Shown one piece after another: positions 37,856 to 39,263 of a DNA stretch of 39,263 nucleotides (position 1 is the first letter of the stretch; the number at the start of each line of letters is the position of its first letter). This stretch comes from a virus. The notes beneath the pieces were generated by a model, which made no database searches, was not told the origin of the DNA, and worked only from the letters and a program-made list of their open reading frames with translations. Made by a program: the position numbers and the translations under genes. Where the stretch lies: positions 1-39,263 of the IMG/VR virus record IMGVR_UViG_3300042876_000714, one strand, 5' to 3'.

Positions 37856-38452
37856 CTACAGGTTGTGCTTGATGTTGAGCCGCGGCCGCAGCGCCGCGAT
37901 ATAGCGCCGCTCCAGGTCCTCGCGCCCCAGCTCGCAAGGCACAAAGTGCCACGCGTCGAACTCGACGCCGTTGACCTGGTGCTGGCTCAGTCGCTGGCGC
38001 AAGTCGCTTGTTGATCCCACGTAGATGACCTCGCCGGCTGCAAGCAGGAAGTAGACGCCAGCCCATGCGCGATTGACCTGCGCGGCGCCGGCGATCTCCT
38101 CCGGCGTCAGCAGACGGTCGAGCTGCAGGCTGTCTCGCACTTGCGCGGCCAGCGCGAAGGCCTTGGGGCGATCGCAGCCGAGGTCGTACTGCAGCGCGCC
38201 CACCTCCACAGCAAAGCCGCTGCGCTTGGCCGTGACGCCAATCGGCAGCAGCGGCTGTCGCCTGCCTTTGAGCTTGAGCGGCGGTGCTGCACGCAGCTGC
38301 TCGGCCGTGGCCAGGGCTGTGGCCAGATGCTCACCGAGCGCCACCTTGCGTGCGCCGTCGCGCAGGTAGTACAGAGTGCGGTCGCCGCTCTTGCGCGCAA
38401 CGATGCCGGGCGGCAACCCTGCGGACGTGGTCCGTGGCCGGCCTGCCTTCAT
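37856..38452 (-). CDS. GIY-YIG nuclease fused to an integrase-like arm-binding domain
   Basis: A 198-residue protein. Residues 1-55 (GRPRT, LPPGIVARKSGDRTLYYLRD, then VALGEHLATAL) closely resemble the N-terminus of the adjacent integrase. Residues about 70-112 (LPIGVTAKRSGFAVEVGA, then KAFALAAQVRDSL) look like a second, diverged copy of a three-strand-plus-helix domain. Residues 130-195 are a GIY-YIG nuclease: GVY (132-134), YVG (144-146), Arg in LRQRL, Glu181 in LERRY and Asn193 in PRLN. The start shares ATGA with the integrase stop, so the two are co-translated. It ends next to attP. A role in integration, excision or att-site recognition is inferred. Confidence 0.85.
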   Translation of the reverse strand: MKAGRPRTTSAGLPPGIVARKSGDRTLYYLRDGARKVALGEHLATALATAEQLRAAPPLKLKGRRQPLLPIGVTAKRSGFAVEVGALQYDLGCDRPKAFALAAQVRDSLQLDRLLTPEEIAGAAQVNRAWAGVYFLLAAGEVIYVGSTSDLRQRLSQHQVNGVEFDAWHFVPCELGREDLERRYIAALRPRLNIKHNL

Positions 38453-39263
38453 TTGAGCGGCCTCACCTTCTCACCCCGGCGGTACACCCGCCGCGTCACA
38501 CTGTTGCTGGTGTGCCCAAGTCTCTCCTGGGCCTCCTGCAGCGTCTCTGAATCGCTCGCATTCTTTGCGCGCAGATCCCTGAACTGCCAGTCGGCCAGGG
38601 CGTTGGCCGCTGGGTCTTTGCCTTCGCCGCGCACCTTCGCACGCGCCAGGTCGAAGCGATCGCGCAGCTGCCAGTAGCTCAGCGGCGAGCCGTCGTCCTT
38701 GGCCAGAATCCACATGCTCGCAGCAGCGCGTTGCCGGCCCAGGGCGCGGTCGATCACCGCCTTGAGTGCTGGCGTCAGCTCGATGCGCAGCGGCTTGCCG
38801 GTCTTGGCCTGGCGCAACTCGAGGTAGCCGTCGACGATCTGTGCGCGCTTGGCGCTGAGCACATCGCGCACGCGCTGGCCGATCGATAGCGCGAGATCCA
38901 TCGCATCCTGCAGAACAGGGTCAGCCTGCTCGTACACCGCGCGGAACATCGCGTCGGTGACGTACACCTTGCGCGGCCGCTCCTTGTGCTTGGTCACGCC
39001 GCGCACCGGGTTCTCGCCGGCGGTGTGGCCCCACTCGCGGGCGCGGTTGTAGACGTGGCTAAGCAGCGCAATCTCGCGATTGGCCAGCACCTTGGCGCTG
39101 CGCGCGTCCAGGTAGGCGCGCACGTCCTGCGGGCGGATGTCGGCCACCGGCATGGCGCCAAAGACGGCGATCAGGCGATCGAGCTGCTTGTCCTGCTCGA
39201 GCTGGGTCTTGCGGCCCTTGGTGGGGAGCACGTCCTTGCGATAGCGCTCGGCCACCTTCTTGA
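38449..39263 (-). CDS. int: Tyrosine recombinase (phage integrase), C-terminal part, cut by window end
   Basis: This carries the core-binding and catalytic domains; it runs off the window at its N-terminal side. Catalytic features: first Arg in SIGQRVRDVL, beta-hairpin Lys in QAKTGKPL, the box RDLRAKNASD (Arg present, the usual preceding His replaced by Arg), His in RLGHTSN and nucleophile Tyr in RRVYRRG. The stretch 38983-39263 repeats 1-281 with five silent changes. Joined with 1-477, the protein is a continuous 336 residues. It catalyses integration and excision at the tRNA-type attP about 0.6 kb away. The stop overlaps the GIY-YIG start. Confidence 0.93.
   Translation of the reverse strand, partial: KKVAERYRKDVLPTKGRKTQLEQDKQLDRLIAVFGAMPVADIRPQDVRAYLDARSAKVLANREIALLSHVYNRAREWGHTAGENPVRGVTKHKERPRKVYVTDAMFRAVYEQADPVLQDAMDLALSIGQRVRDVLSAKRAQIVDGYLELRQAKTGKPLRIELTPALKAVIDRALGRQRAAASMWILAKDDGSPLSYWQLRDRFDLARAKVRGEGKDPAANALADWQFRDLRAKNASDSETLQEAQERLGHTSNSVTRRVYRRGEKVRPLK

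Overview
This window is an essentially complete temperate siphophage genome (long non-contractile tail, lambda/HK97-like). Base composition is about two-thirds G+C by eye, and the attachment site matches the 3' half of a tRNA-Thr-like gene. Codon use and protein flavour fit a phage of a high-GC Gram-negative proteobacterium, most likely Burkholderiales (inference). The Rz/Rz1 spanin pair confirms a host with an outer membrane.

The window is best read as one circular molecule cut inside its integrase gene. Bases 1-281 repeat bases 38983-39263 with five differences, all silent. The N-terminal part of the integrase lies at 1-477 and the C-terminal part at 38449-39263; joined, they make one intact 336-residue gene and a unique genome of about 38,982 bp. 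The attP site is intact at about 37606-37830 rather than split into attL and attR, which also argues against an integrated prophage.

Layout. (1) 6451 leftward through base 1 and on to 37856: a tightly overlapped early operon on the minus strand, with small unknown proteins, two membrane proteins, a P-loop protein, a ParB-like protein, an ASCH/PUA-like protein, a DUF4224 protein, the integrase, and a GIY-YIG nuclease carrying an integrase-like N-terminal DNA-binding domain. (2) 6450-8600: the immunity and control region, with a leftward promoter having a perfect TTGACA, a small membrane protein, a self-cleaving CI-type repressor, paired 14-bp operators, a Cro/YdaS-like protein, and a 71-bp nested hairpin. 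(3) 8600-11420: replication, with a T5orf172-type GIY-YIG protein, a winged helix protein, a VirE-like helicase/primase, and directly after it a symmetric iteron element that is the best origin candidate. (4) 11421-11849: a putative late regulator. (5) 11986-21865: packaging and head, with TerS, TerL of the lambda gpA family, three extra structural genes, gpW-like joiner, portal, and a fused prohead protease-capsid gene. (6) 21896-24378: a two-gene cassette, a low-GC methyltransferase-like protein and a methyltransferase-GT9 glycosyltransferase fusion. (7) 24390-34869: tail, including a programmed -1 frameshift between the two tail-chaperone frames, tape measure, a DUF2460/DUF2163/NlpC/J-like tip module, and receptor-binding proteins. 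(8) 34975-36736: lysis, with two holin candidates, an M15 endolysin, and nested Rz/Rz1. (9) 36741-37592: accessory genes, including a secreted HNH-nuclease-like protein beside attP.

How it works together (inference): CI bound at the 14-bp operators keeps the leftward and rightward promoters off. SOS-triggered self-cleavage would free both. The leftward transcript makes the early proteins and finally the integrase and its GIY-YIG partner. The rightward transcript makes the replication proteins, and the regulator at 11421 probably opens the packaging, head, tail and lysis genes. The least described parts are the recombinase-arm/GIY-YIG fusion, the symmetric iteron element, the nested hairpin at 8256-8326, and the methyltransferase-glycosyltransferase cassette.
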